Part shown: piece by piece, positions 1 to 9,766 of the stretch | Layout: each line of letters begins with the position of its first letter | How positions within the stretch are numbered: the first letter of the stretch is position 1 | NCBI RefSeq assembly: GCF_002795865.1 | Contig: NZ_CP024920.1 | Coordinates: forward strand, 2,763,001-2,827,000 | DNA length: 64,000 nucleotides | Direction of reading: 5' to 3' | From: Qipengyuania seohaensis | GTDB taxonomy: Bacteria > Pseudomonadota > Alphaproteobacteria > Sphingomonadales > Sphingomonadaceae | Program-made: the position numbers and the translations under genes | Notes under the pieces: generated by a model | What the model was told of the DNA's origin: nothing | Seen by the model: only the letters and a program-made list of their open reading frames with translations | Database searches by the model: none

Positions 1-12
1 CGCCGAGGTCTG

Positions 13-660
13 TTAATCCTCGCTCGAGGCTACGAAGCGGCGCGCCTCGATGATCTTGACCGGCTCGGCCAGCATCTGGCCCTTCATCCATCCTTCTCCC
101 TTTTCGGGGTCGGTCGGCATGGCATGGATTGCGGCGACCACGTCCATCCCTTCCACGACATAGCCGAACACCGCGTAGCCGTTCTGCCAGACGGGGTCTG
201 CGGACGTGGGATCGGCGTCCATGCCGGTCGAATCCTGAAGGAAAATCGAGAAGTCTCCATTGGCCGTTCCCGGTTCGCCCATCGCCATGGAGAGCGCACC
301 CTTGGTGTGGCTGAGGCCGGTGACCGTCGTCGGTTCATGTGGGATGCCGGGCAGGACCCGGTCCGGGTCCCACTGCGTGCCGCCCTGGATAAGCCCGTTG
401 GGCTGTTCGCCCCAGTCCAGCGTCATCGCGCGATAGAACACCGTACCGTCGAAGCGGTCTTCATCGACATAGCGCAGGAAATTGCCCGCCGTGATCGGTG
501 CCCGCTCGGTCTCCAACTCCAGGGTAATGTCGCCTGCCGTCGTTCCGAGAACAACACGGACGGTTTCGGGTTCGCCAGGTTGGGGAGGGGCGAGCTCCGC
601 CTCCTGCGCGCCAAGCGGTGCGGCAATCAGGGCGAGGGCGGGGAGGAAAATCTTAAGCAT
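13..660 (-). CDS. secreted cyclophilin-type peptidylprolyl isomerase
   Basis: A 215-residue protein that would speed cis-trans isomerisation of proline peptide bonds during protein folding outside the cytoplasm. An N-terminal hydrophobic signal peptide ending near APLGAQ (residues 1-18) predicts export. The rest looks like one cyclophilin domain: TTAGDITLELE near the start, a NFLRYV segment, and GDFSIFL in place of the classical QFFI core. The family is recognised from these segments, not by a search. It stands alone, divergent from the blaI gene across a 215-bp gap. The ATG at 660 is directly followed by the signal peptide, which supports this start. Confidence 0.88.
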   Translation of the reverse strand: MLKIFLPALALIAAPLGAQEAELAPPQPGEPETVRVVLGTTAGDITLELETERAPITAGNFLRYVDEDRFDGTVFYRAMTLDWGEQPNGLIQGGTQWDPDRVLPGIPHEPTTVTGLSHTKGALSMAMGEPGTANGDFSIFLQDSTGMDADPTSADPVWQNGYAVFGYVVEGMDVVAAIHAMPTDPEKGEGWMKGQMLAEPVKIIEARRFVASSED

Positions 661-805
661 GCAAGGCAGGCTACATCAGCGTGGTGCGTCGTCAATCCTG
701 AGCTTAGTTGCCGTTCATCGATAGTCGGGCGCCCCGTGCAGAGCCTTTGTTGCATTACGGCCACCTCCCATCTTTGCCAGATGCGGGTGCGGGAATCGTT
801 TTATG

Positions 806-840
806 TTTACAGGCGTAGTCAATCTGTCTACAGCCGTAAA
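806..840. promoter_or_regulatory. BlaI/MecI-type operator upstream of blaI
   Basis: Two 13-nt arms (806-818 and 828-840) form an imperfect inverted repeat with 10 of 13 matching positions around a 9-nt spacer. Each arm contains a TACAGNCGTA core, close to the TACANNTGTA half-site pattern known for BlaI/MecI repressors. The cores start at 808 and 829, exactly 21 bp or two helical turns apart. The site ends 35 bp before the blaI start, the usual place for autorepression. Binding is inferred. Confidence 0.7.
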
Positions 841-875
841 CGAAATCAACGAATCCCGAGGGGAAGAGGTACGTT

Positions 876-1265
876 ATGGCTCAGCGCAAGCAATCGCCGG
901 GTGATCGGATCAGCGAGGCGGAACACGCGGTGATGGAAGCACTGTGGACCGAAAGTCCGCTGTCCGCCGCCGAAGTCTGCGAACGTGTCTGCGCGGACAA
1001 CGACTGGTCCATGCCGACGGTCAAAACCCTGCTCGGTCGCCTGGTCGCCAAGCGCGTTATCGGTACCGAGCCGCAGGGGCGCAAATTCCTCTACCACCCG
1101 CTGATCGAACGCTCCGACTATGTCGGCGGCGAATCGCGCAGGCTGGTCGATCGCCTTTTCGGTGGACGCGCAGCTCCGCTATTCGCGCATCTGGCCGAAA
1201 ATGAAGCGCTCACGGATTCCGACCTCGAAGAGATCGAGGCGCTCCTGAAGGAGATGCGGAAATGA
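876..1265 (+). CDS. blaI: BlaI/MecI/CopY family transcriptional repressor
   Basis: A 129-residue winged-helix repressor; BlaI/MecI proteins are usually about 120-130 residues. The N-terminal half carries the family helix-turn-helix, including SEAEHAVMEALW and MPTVKTLLGRLVAK. The C-terminal half would dimerise and contain the cleavage region. Relatives repress themselves and a downstream M56 protease gene until the protease is triggered. Here the stop overlaps the start of the M56 gene by 4 nt (ATGA), so the two are co-transcribed and probably translationally coupled. A matching operator lies upstream at 806-840. The inducing signal cannot be read from the sequence; beta-lactam or envelope stress is the family precedent. 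Confidence 0.9.
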   Translation: MAQRKQSPGDRISEAEHAVMEALWTESPLSAAEVCERVCADNDWSMPTVKTLLGRLVAKRVIGTEPQGRKFLYHPLIERSDYVGGESRRLVDRLFGGRAAPLFAHLAENEALTDSDLEEIEALLKEMRK

Positions 1266-2956
1266 TCGAGCTCTTGCACGAATATTGGGAATGGTTCCTG
1301 TTCGACACACTGGTGTGGACAGGCGCCCTGATCGCGATGGTGATGGTGCTTCGCCGTCCCGTAGCAAGACATTTCGGCTCTGGTGCTGCCTACGCGCTGT
1401 GGTTCATTCCGCTGGCGCGCCTGTTCGTGCCGCCGTTCACGCTTCCTGCCTGGATGAACCTGACCCCGCGCGAGGAAGTCTCTTTCGAAACCGCGCCGCT
1501 CGCCCTGGATGAGGCCGCGGGAGAACCTGCGGGCTATTTCGCGGACATGGTTGCCAGCACACCCGCGCCGCAGACCTTCCCGGACCCGACCGACTTCGTG
1601 TTGCCGCTCGTGGCGATCTGGCTGGTCGGTGCTGCCGTCATGCTGACGCGGCGCTTCTATCTCTATTTCGAATTGCGCCGTGACTTGCTCGACGATGCCC
1701 GGCCCGTGGGCGATGTCGGCAGCGTACGCCTGATCGAAACGCCAGCGATTTCTGGGCCCATGGCGTTCGGCGTGCTCGACCGTGTGATTGCGCTACCTGC
1801 TGGCTTCATGGCGAGCCGAGACAGGATATCCCGCGATCTCGCCATTGCGCACGAACTCGCCCATCACCGCGGCGGGGACCTGATAGTCAACATGGCCGTC
1901 CAGCCGCTGTTCGCGATCCATTGGTTCAATCCGCTTGGCTGGCTGGGCTGGAGCGCGCTGCGCCGCGACCAGGAAGCTGCCTGTGACGCTCGTGTCGTCG
2001 CCGCCCGTCCGCGGGAAGAACGCGCAACCTATGCCGGTATCATTGCCGATTTCGCTCGCCATCCGCAGGGGACGCCGCGACCGGCGCTCGCCGCGCCGAT
2101 GGCGTGTCCAGTTCTGGGGGACAAGTCGATCATCCATCGTTTGAGGAGTTTGAACATGTCCGATATTTCACCGCGCCGCCGCATTGCCGGCCGCGCCACC
2201 CTGGCGAGTGCATTTCTCGCCGTGCCGCTTACGGCTTCGGTCTGCTTTGCCGAGGTTTCGGCCATGACACCCGTCGACGAGGTTGCTCTGGTAGAGCCTG
2301 CTCCGCTCGCCGACTTTACGTATCCCTTGCCGCCGGCCCCGCCCGAGGCACCGGAGGTTCCGGGCCATATCGAAGTGCCCGCGCCGCCCATGGCCCCGCT
2401 TGCTCCGCCTGCACCCGATGTGGAACGTGCGCAGGCCGATGCCAAGCGCGCGATGGCGGAAGCACGCCGCCTGCATGCAGAGGTAAAGCGTGAAGAGAAG
2501 CGCTGGAGTGCCGAAGCCTATGGCGAAGGGCGCAAGGCTTGGGCCGAGTCCCGCGTTGCCTATGCGGAAAGTCGCCAGGACTGGGCAGAAGGCCGCGTAG
2601 CCTATGCCGAAGCCAAGAGGGAAAAGGCCGAAGCATGGTCTGAAGCACGGCAGGAACAGCTGGAGGCGGAGACCGAAGCCGCAGTGGCTCACGCAGTCGC
2701 CGAAGCCATGGCCGCCGTTCCTGAAGTCATCGAGAAATGCGTCTATCCTGACCAGCCTGTGACCACCAAGGTGAAGGCCAATGGCAAGACGGTGATGTAT
2801 GTCTGCGAGACCGCCGGGGATCGCCTCGCGCTCAGCGCAATCCGCGGCGCACGCAAGGCCATCGCGAAGGACAAGTCGCTCTCTGCGGAAATCCGCAAGG
2901 AAATCCTGCGCGACTTGGACCAAGAGATAGCCGAGCTCGAATCCTCGATTTCCTGA
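1262..2956 (+). CDS. M56 family (BlaR1-like) membrane metallopeptidase
   Basis: A 564-residue protein. Membrane segments are visible near residues 14-30, 40-57, 111-128 and 312-330. The zinc motif HELAH is at 197-201 in the loop before the last segment, as in BlaR1/MecR1. These proteins cleave BlaI-type repressors after sensing a signal. The usual penicillin-binding sensor domain is absent. After the last membrane segment comes a proline-rich linker (about 345-385), then an Ala/Glu/Arg-rich helix with five 7-residue repeats (423-457), and a small C-terminal domain containing two cysteines. The start overlaps the blaI stop. Whether the tail senses a ligand or only bridges the envelope is unknown. 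Confidence 0.85.
   Translation: MIELLHEYWEWFLFDTLVWTGALIAMVMVLRRPVARHFGSGAAYALWFIPLARLFVPPFTLPAWMNLTPREEVSFETAPLALDEAAGEPAGYFADMVASTPAPQTFPDPTDFVLPLVAIWLVGAAVMLTRRFYLYFELRRDLLDDARPVGDVGSVRLIETPAISGPMAFGVLDRVIALPAGFMASRDRISRDLAIAHELAHHRGGDLIVNMAVQPLFAIHWFNPLGWLGWSALRRDQEAACDARVVAARPREERATYAGIIADFARHPQGTPRPALAAPMACPVLGDKSIIHRLRSLNMSDISPRRRIAGRATLASAFLAVPLTASVCFAEVSAMTPVDEVALVEPAPLADFTYPLPPAPPEAPEVPGHIEVPAPPMAPLAPPAPDVERAQADAKRAMAEARRLHAEVKREEKRWSAEAYGEGRKAWAESRVAYAESRQDWAEGRVAYAEAKREKAEAWSEARQEQLEAETEAAVAHAVAEAMAAVPEVIEKCVYPDQPVTTKVKANGKTVMYVCETAGDRLALSAIRGARKAIAKDKSLSAEIRKEILRDLDQEIAELESSIS
2528..2632 (+). repeat. five tandem heptad-coding repeats in the M56 tail
   Basis: Codons 423-457 encode five consecutive 7-residue units of the pattern (G/S)R-x-x-(W/Y)AE: GRKAWAE, SRVAYAE, SRQDWAE, GRVAYAE and a weaker AKREKAE. 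The 21-nt units are in frame. The protein pattern predicts one long regular helix or coiled coil with an aromatic stripe. Confidence 0.8.
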
Positions 2957-2972
2957 TAGAGCCATTCTCCTG

Positions 2973-3009
2973 AAAGGCCGGTTTCCGCGAGGAGGCCGGC
3001 CTTTTGTTT
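2973..3009 (+). terminator. rho-independent terminator after the blaI-M56 operon
   Basis: A perfect 9-bp stem (2973-2981 with 2996-3004) closes a 14-nt loop and is followed by TTTTGTTT. It begins 17 nt after the M56 stop codon. Confidence 0.8.
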
Positions 3010-3084
3010 GCCTGTCCGGGTTCACAAGGCATTCAGTTCATCGCTCACACAGAACGTTTCATCGCTAAAAATGGAGATGAAACG

Positions 3085-4455
3085 ATGCGAGACAGATCCC
3101 CCACAGTCAAACTGGTCATAGCGGGGCTGATCGGCCTCGTGCTGCTGATCCCGATCATCATGGTCTACGATCTTGTGAACGACCGGCAGAACCAGGCCCG
3201 CATCGCAGAAAGCACCATCACCGCGGGCGCGGGCGGATCGCAAGTGGTTTCCACCCCGGTCCTTGCCGTACCCTATCTCACCGAGAAACAGGTTCCGGTT
3301 CTGGTTGATGGCAAGTCTGTCATGCAGACGCAGCAGGTCCGCTCGGAAATCCTGATTGCCCCGGTGCAGCATTCGCTCGAAACCCGGCTCGATACGGAAC
3401 GCAAGAAGAAGGCGATCTACGAGACGGTGGTTTTCTCTGCCGACATGACCGGACAGGCGCGGTTCGAATTACCCGAGGATCTTTCCAGCTATGATGTGAC
3501 GCGTGACCAGCTCGTCCTGTCCGAGGCGCAGCTGCGCTTCGGTGTCAGCGATGCGCGCGGCTTGCGGGGCGGGGCGAAAGCGAGCCTTGGCGGAGAATCG
3601 GTCGAGCTTGTCCCGGGCCAGCGTGCTCGCGGCGAAGGCAGCGGCTTTCACGGCACCTACGACTGGAGCGAAGGCGACGCACTGGACCTCGAATACAGCT
3701 ATACCCTGCGCGGTAGCCGGTCCCTGTCACTGGCCCCCGAGGGAGGCGACACCCGCTGGAACGTGACCTCCGCCTGGCAGCACCCCGGGTTCGAGGGTCG
3801 CTATCTGCCGGATACCAGCGACATCTCCGACGAAGGCTTCAGCGCAAGCTGGTCGATCGGAACGCTCGCCATTGGCCAGGGACCGGCAGACGAGGCCGAA
3901 GCCGAACTGGAGCGTCGCATGATGTCGGAATACAGCGCGATCGAAGAAGCCTCGGACGTGGCGCGGGCCACCATCGCCTTGGTCGAACCCGGCGATATTT
4001 ACTCTCAGGTCGACCGCAGCGTGAAATACGGCTTCCTCTTCATCGGCTTCACCTTCCTCGCTTTCCTGCTGTTCGACGTGATCGGCGGCGCCCGCGTGGC
4101 AGCGGCGGAATACCTGCTGACCGGAGCAGGACTTGTGCTGTTCTTCGTGCTGCTGCTGGCCTTTGCCGAGGTTGCGGGCTTTGCCCTTGCGTATCTTGTC
4201 GCCAGCGGCGCCATCATCGGACTGTTGACCGCGTACAGCGCCGCAGTGCTCGGCGGGTGGAAACGGGCAGGTTTTATCGGCGGCCTGCTGACCGTTCTCT
4301 ACGCCGGGCTCTATGTGCTGATGAGTCTCGAAGAGGCCTCGCTGATCGTCGGCTCGGTCGCGATGTTCTTCGCGCTTGCCGGGGTGATGTATGCCACCCG
4401 CAATCTCGACTGGTCGCAGACCGTTCGGGAGCCGGGAGAACCGTTCGAGACCTGA
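3085..4455 (+). CDS. creD: CreD-like inner membrane protein
   Basis: A 456-residue integral membrane protein of the CreD (cell envelope integrity) family. It has an N-terminal anchor (about residues 10-28), a long periplasmic region, and several membrane segments in the last 150 residues, including stretches beginning YGFLFIGFTFLAF and GLVLFFVLLLAF. In enterics CreD belongs to the CreBC regulon and affects envelope properties and beta-lactam response. Here it follows a BlaI/M56 pair, which fits an envelope-stress theme, although a terminator separates them. The ATG at 3085 is chosen because GGAG lies at 3073-3076; an upstream in-frame start at 3004 lies inside the terminator. Confidence 0.86.
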   Translation: MRDRSPTVKLVIAGLIGLVLLIPIIMVYDLVNDRQNQARIAESTITAGAGGSQVVSTPVLAVPYLTEKQVPVLVDGKSVMQTQQVRSEILIAPVQHSLETRLDTERKKKAIYETVVFSADMTGQARFELPEDLSSYDVTRDQLVLSEAQLRFGVSDARGLRGGAKASLGGESVELVPGQRARGEGSGFHGTYDWSEGDALDLEYSYTLRGSRSLSLAPEGGDTRWNVTSAWQHPGFEGRYLPDTSDISDEGFSASWSIGTLAIGQGPADEAEAELERRMMSEYSAIEEASDVARATIALVEPGDIYSQVDRSVKYGFLFIGFTFLAFLLFDVIGGARVAAAEYLLTGAGLVLFFVLLLAFAEVAGFALAYLVASGAIIGLLTAYSAAVLGGWKRAGFIGGLLTVLYAGLYVLMSLEEASLIVGSVAMFFALAGVMYATRNLDWSQTVREPGEPFET

Positions 4456-4476
4456 CGCCGCGAGCGTTGGAATAGG

Positions 4477-4510
4477 AAAGGGCGCGGACCGTGAAGTCCG
4501 CGCCCTTTTT
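4477..4510. terminator. bidirectional terminator between creD and the zinc metallopeptidase gene
   Basis: A perfect 13-bp stem (4477-4489 with 4496-4508) closes a 6-nt loop and ends in a run of five T on the + strand, with three T in the stem plus a T-rich flank on the - strand. It sits between two convergent genes, 21 nt after the creD stop and 17 nt from the other stop. Confidence 0.88.
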
Positions 4511-4527
4511 GCATCCCGGCAGGTAGA

Positions 4528-5376
4528 TCAACCGATATTGGTGATCGCATCGCACTGGCGGTCATCGCCCTGCAGGCCGAGGCGCAAGGCCTGGCTGCGC
4601 TGGGCGCTGGTGCCGTGGGTGAAGTTCTCGCTAGACACGCGGCCGCCGGTCAGGCGGTCGTCACCGATGGCGGCGGCGGCTTCCATGCCTTCCTCGATAT
4701 CGCCGGGCTCGATCAGGTTACGGTTCTTGCCTGCCCATACACCGGCATAACAGTCTGCCTGCAGTTCCATGAGCACCTGCAGCTGGTTCGCCTGGCGCCG
4801 GTTCTGGGCCTGCGCGCTGCGGATCTGCTGGGATACGCCAGTCAGCGTCTGGATGTGGTGGCCGTATTCATGGGCCAGCACGTAATAGCGCGCGAAATCG
4901 CCGCGATTGCCTGCCATCTGCGCCAGTTGGTCGTAGAAGCTGGTATCGATATAGATCGTTTCGTCGGCCGGACAGTAGAACGGACCGGCGGCCGATGTCG
5001 CGCTGCCGCAGCCCTGCGTCGTGACGCGGCCGTTGCGGAACAGGTCGAGCGTGGGCTGGCGGAAACTGTCGCCATAGCCCTGTTCCTGGAAAGTGCGCGC
5101 CCACGTCTGGTTGAGCGACTGCAAACCATTACACGCCTCGCGCGCATATTCGCTGGAGCTGCAAATCGCCTCTTCGTCGGTGTTGGCGGGTCCCGCCTGC
5201 TGCGTGCCCTGCTGCACGCTTTCGACCGTGCTCGCGGTCTGCATCGGGTCGAGCCCGAAGACGAAATAGCCGATGGCGGCGATGATGATCGTGCCGCAGC
5301 CGATGCCGCCAGCCTTGCCGGCGCCCCCGCTGGAGCGAACCTTGATATTGTTGGTATTGAATGGATTTAGCCGCAT
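4528..5376 (-). CDS. neutral zinc metallopeptidase (YpfJ family)
   Basis: A 282-residue membrane-anchored protease of the putative neutral zinc metallopeptidase family (Pfam Zn_peptidase). A Gly-rich N-terminus leads to one membrane segment near residues 28-40. The zinc motif HEYGH is at 169-173, with the downstream MELQADCYAG segment likely giving the third ligand. Four or more cysteines in the extracytoplasmic part suggest disulfides. The start at 5376 gives the family-typical beginning MRLNPFNTNNI; a longer frame to 5418 adds 14 unconvincing residues. Substrate unknown. It is convergent with creD. Confidence 0.88.
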   Translation of the reverse strand: MRLNPFNTNNIKVRSSGGAGKAGGIGCGTIIIAAIGYFVFGLDPMQTASTVESVQQGTQQAGPANTDEEAICSSSEYAREACNGLQSLNQTWARTFQEQGYGDSFRQPTLDLFRNGRVTTQGCGSATSAAGPFYCPADETIYIDTSFYDQLAQMAGNRGDFARYYVLAHEYGHHIQTLTGVSQQIRSAQAQNRRQANQLQVLMELQADCYAGVWAGKNRNLIEPGDIEEGMEAAAAIGDDRLTGGRVSSENFTHGTSAQRSQALRLGLQGDDRQCDAITNIG

Positions 5377-5454
5377 TCCTGCATCCCCCGCGATTGACCG
5401 TTCAGCGCTGCTGCGCAATGGCTTGTATGTTAGTCACAACACTTGAGGCCACAA

Positions 5455-6210
5455 ATGTTTCTCGAAGGAAAGCGCGCACTTGTCACCGGATCGACTTCGG
5501 GCATCGGTCTGGCGACTGCTCGGGCACTTGCAGCGGAAGGGGCTGAGGTCGTCCTGAACGGCTTCGGGGACGAGGGCGAGATCGCCAGGTTGTGCGAAGA
5601 ACTGGGCGCGACCCATTCTGGCGCCGACCTGACCGACGTCGCCCAGATCGAGGCGATGATGGCAGACACCGGCGGGATCGACATCCTCGTCAACAACGCC
5701 GGGATGCAGCACGTCGCCCCGGTCGAGGAATTTCCCGCCGCCAAGTGGGACATGATCGTCGCGCTGAACCTGACAGCCGCTTTTCACACCACGCGGCTTG
5801 TCGTGCCGCACATGAAGGAGAAGGGCTGGGGCCGCATCATCAACACCGCGAGCGCGCACTCCAAGGTCGCCTCACCCTTCAAGAGCGCATATAATGCCGC
5901 GAAGCATGGCCTCGACGGTTTTACAAAGACTATCGGCCTGGAATTGGCACCACATGGCATCACGGCCAATTGCATCAGCCCGGGCTATGTCTGGACGCCG
6001 CTGGTCGAAAACCAGATCCCCGACACGATGAAGGCGCGCGGCATGACCCGCGACCAGGTCATCAACGACGTGCTGCTGGTCAAGCAGGCAACGAAGAAGT
6101 TCGTCCAGCCGGAAGAGATCGGCGCGCTCGCGGTATTCCTCTGCCGCGACGAGGCGCAGAACGTCAACGGCGCGAACTGGAGCGTCGATGGCGGGTGGAC
6201 GGCGGAGTAA
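5455..6210 (+). CDS. bdhA: SDR family 3-hydroxybutyrate dehydrogenase-like oxidoreductase
   Basis: A 251-residue short-chain dehydrogenase that probably interconverts D-3-hydroxybutyrate and acetoacetate with NAD, part of polyhydroxybutyrate and ketone-body use. The sequence shows the cofactor motif TGSTSGIG near residues 10-17, NNAG near 80, a catalytic Ser in the SAHSK region and YNAAK as the Tyr-Lys pair. The stretch around GMQHVAPVEEFP resembles D-3-hydroxybutyrate dehydrogenases, which is why that substrate is favoured. The ATG at 5455 has GAGG 6 nt upstream; a TTG at 5443 is an alternative. It is the first gene to the right of the divergent metallopeptidase gene. The substrate could be another small hydroxy acid. 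Confidence 0.8.
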   Translation: MFLEGKRALVTGSTSGIGLATARALAAEGAEVVLNGFGDEGEIARLCEELGATHSGADLTDVAQIEAMMADTGGIDILVNNAGMQHVAPVEEFPAAKWDMIVALNLTAAFHTTRLVVPHMKEKGWGRIINTASAHSKVASPFKSAYNAAKHGLDGFTKTIGLELAPHGITANCISPGYVWTPLVENQIPDTMKARGMTRDQVINDVLLVKQATKKFVQPEEIGALAVFLCRDEAQNVNGANWSVDGGWTAE

Positions 6211-6220
6211 TCGGCCCTGA

Positions 6221-7753
<1,533 letters not shown>

Positions 7754-7756
7754 TAT

Positions 7757-8020
7757 ATGGAGCTGCTCTTTCCTTTCATGCTCTTCGTCCTCAAGATCGT
7801 GGACGACGAACCGGTGCACGTGACTCTCGAGCGGCAGCCTTATCTCTTCGAGACCGAGGAAGAGTGCTTTGCGGCTGCGGACGCGATGCTCGACGAAATT
7901 GCGCGTGAAGCTCACTTGGAGCGCGAGGACTTGCGCCATTGGTGTCTGCCCATGCCAGAACCGAGCGAGTTCGAGCAGATGATTAAGCGGCGCGATACTG
8001 AGGCACGCGAGGGAGCATGA
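7757..8020 (+). CDS. small uncharacterised protein between guaB and rsmB
   Basis: An 87-residue acidic protein with no motif I recognise. The N-terminus is hydrophobic (MELLFPFMLFVLKIV), followed by charged sequence rich in Glu. It starts 3 nt after guaB and overlaps rsmB by 4 nt (ATGA), so translation coupling is likely. The tight fit between two real genes and normal codon use support a genuine gene. Function unknown. Confidence 0.7.
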   Translation: MELLFPFMLFVLKIVDDEPVHVTLERQPYLFETEEECFAAADAMLDEIAREAHLEREDLRHWCLPMPEPSEFEQMIKRRDTEAREGA

Positions 8021-9195
8021 CTCCCGCTGCCAGAGTCCAGACCTCGATCGAACTGCTCGATGCGATTATCGCGTCGGCACGGTCGAAAGGTGCGCCTGCG
8101 GACCGCATTCTTGCCGATTGGTTCCGCAACAATCGTTTTGCCGGATCGAAGGACCGCCGCGCCATTCGCGAGTCGGTCTATGCGGCCATTCGCGCCTGCG
8201 GTCCCGTTCCCGCGACCGGCCGCGCAGCGATGCTGCGCCTCGCCGAAACCGACGAAAACATCTGCGCCTTATTCGATGGGTCGAATTACGGTCCGGCAGA
8301 ACTGGCTGGCGACGAACCGTTGGCTGCAGGCGGAATTGCGCCCGAATGGCTGGAGGGAAAGCTTGCCGGTTCGGACATCTCAGGCCCGGAAGCGCAAGCA
8401 TTGCTGGACCGCGCACCGCTGGACATCCGCGTCAACACCCTGAAAGCCGAGCGCGCCACCCTGGCGCTGCCGGTCGAAACCACGCCGACCGCCGCGCCCA
8501 ATGGTCTGCGCCTGGAAGCGGGCACGCAGGTCGAACAATGGCCGGAGTGGCGCGAAGGCAAGATCGAGATTCAGGACACCGGATCGCAGATTGCCTGCCT
8601 TGCTGTCGGTGCGCAGCCAGGCGAGACCATCATCGACCTGTGCGCGGGCGGAGGCGGCAAGACCCTGTCGCTCGCCGCGGCGATGGACAATCTTGGCCGC
8701 CTTGTCGCCAGCGATACCGACCGCAATCGCTTGTCGGCCCTCATGCCGCGTGCGGAGCGGGCAGGGGCGACCAATATCGAGACGGTGCTGCTCAATCCGG
8801 GTCAGGAACTTGATGCTCTCGCTAGTTTCGAGGGTCAGGCGGATGCCGTCCTGATCGATGCGCCGTGTTCGGGCGTCGGCACATGGCGCCGCAATCCCGA
8901 AGCGCGCTGGAGGCTGGACGACAAGGAACTCGCGCGCCTCACCGACCTGCAGGCCCGCCTGCTCGACATTGCTGCGCGGCTCGTGAAGCCAGGCGGGCGG
9001 TTGGTCTATGTGACGTGTTCGCTGCTCGACGAAGAGGGCGCGGAGCAGTTCGATGCTTTCCTTGCCCGCCATACAGCGTTCAGCGCCGCAGCAATGGATC
9101 TCCCCGCAGGGCGTGGACGAGGGCAGGGCATCCGCCTCACCCCGCATCACGACGGGACGGACGGTTTTTTCATCGCTCGTGCAGAAAAGTCGTGA
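8017..9195 (+). CDS. rsmB: RsmB-type 16S rRNA cytosine-5 methyltransferase
   Basis: A 392-residue SAM-dependent RNA methyltransferase of the RsmB/NOP/Sun family, expected to form m5C in 16S rRNA (position 967 in E. coli). The N-terminal part is a NusB-like helical region. The catalytic domain has the SAM motif DLCAGGGGKT, motif IV DAPCSGVGTWRRNP with its cysteine, and motif VI VTCSLL carrying the catalytic cysteine. It begins inside the stop codon of the preceding small gene. Target position is inferred from the family. Confidence 0.9.
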   Translation: MTPAARVQTSIELLDAIIASARSKGAPADRILADWFRNNRFAGSKDRRAIRESVYAAIRACGPVPATGRAAMLRLAETDENICALFDGSNYGPAELAGDEPLAAGGIAPEWLEGKLAGSDISGPEAQALLDRAPLDIRVNTLKAERATLALPVETTPTAAPNGLRLEAGTQVEQWPEWREGKIEIQDTGSQIACLAVGAQPGETIIDLCAGGGGKTLSLAAAMDNLGRLVASDTDRNRLSALMPRAERAGATNIETVLLNPGQELDALASFEGQADAVLIDAPCSGVGTWRRNPEARWRLDDKELARLTDLQARLLDIAARLVKPGGRLVYVTCSLLDEEGAEQFDAFLARHTAFSAAAMDLPAGRGRGQGIRLTPHHDGTDGFFIARAEKS

Positions 9196-9255
9196 TAGCC
9201 TTGTGACATGGCCGATCCGCGCCCATCTGCGATTACGCCCCTGACGGAGACGATA

Positions 9256-9762
9256 ATGCGTTTTGCTCCTGCCGCTGCTGCCCTTTCGCTAGCCCTCGCG
9301 CTTACGGCGAGTGTCAGCTGGGGGAACGAACGGGATCCGGCCCCGCGCGCAGGTGTGTTGATTGCCGAGGGCAAGTCCGCTCTGGACGCTGGCGATACGC
9401 AGGGCGCAATCGATGCTTTCGAAGCCGCGCTGGCAGTCGATCCGGGATACACGCCGATTTTCATCCACCTCGCCGAAGCGGCGCGGGCGGATAATCTCCA
9501 GGGCAAGGCGATCCGTTATTATCGCGAGGCGCTGGACCGCGATCCCCAGAACCTCGTCGCCATGGCTGGCGAAGGTGCCGCGCTGGCTGAAAAGGGTGCT
9601 TTGGAGAAAGCCCGAGAAAAGCTGGCGGCGGTTCAGTCGCTATGCGGTGAAACCTGCCCCGAAACGCAGCAAATCGCGGCCGCCATCGCAGCCGGTCCGC
9701 GAACTCCTGTGATGACTGCGGAAGCGACCCTGCCGGAAACGCAGGGCGTGCAAGCGAACTAA
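9256..9762 (+). CDS. secreted tetratricopeptide-repeat protein
   Basis: A 168-residue protein with an N-terminal signal peptide (residues 1-23, cut probably after VSWG) and about three TPR-like helix pairs, for example AGDTQGAIDAFEAALAVDPG and the following GKAIRYYREALDRDP. It is probably a periplasmic binding scaffold. The ATG at 9256 is preceded by GGAG at 9246-9249 and begins the signal peptide; an in-frame ATG at 9208 lacks both. It is convergent with rppH, with 4 nt between the stops. Confidence 0.75.
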   Translation: MRFAPAAAALSLALALTASVSWGNERDPAPRAGVLIAEGKSALDAGDTQGAIDAFEAALAVDPGYTPIFIHLAEAARADNLQGKAIRYYREALDRDPQNLVAMAGEGAALAEKGALEKAREKLAAVQSLCGETCPETQQIAAAIAAGPRTPVMTAEATLPETQGVQAN

Positions 9763-9766
9763 GCGG

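Noticed and set aside
1-12. Gene fragment at the left edge
   Set aside because: Only 12 bases lie outside the cyclophilin gene, too few to judge.
2168-3025. A 285-codon open frame on the - strand across the M56 tail
   Set aside because: It is antisense to a gene with clear family motifs, and its composition (Arg, His, Gly rich) is what the GC-rich complement of the Ala/Glu repeat gives.
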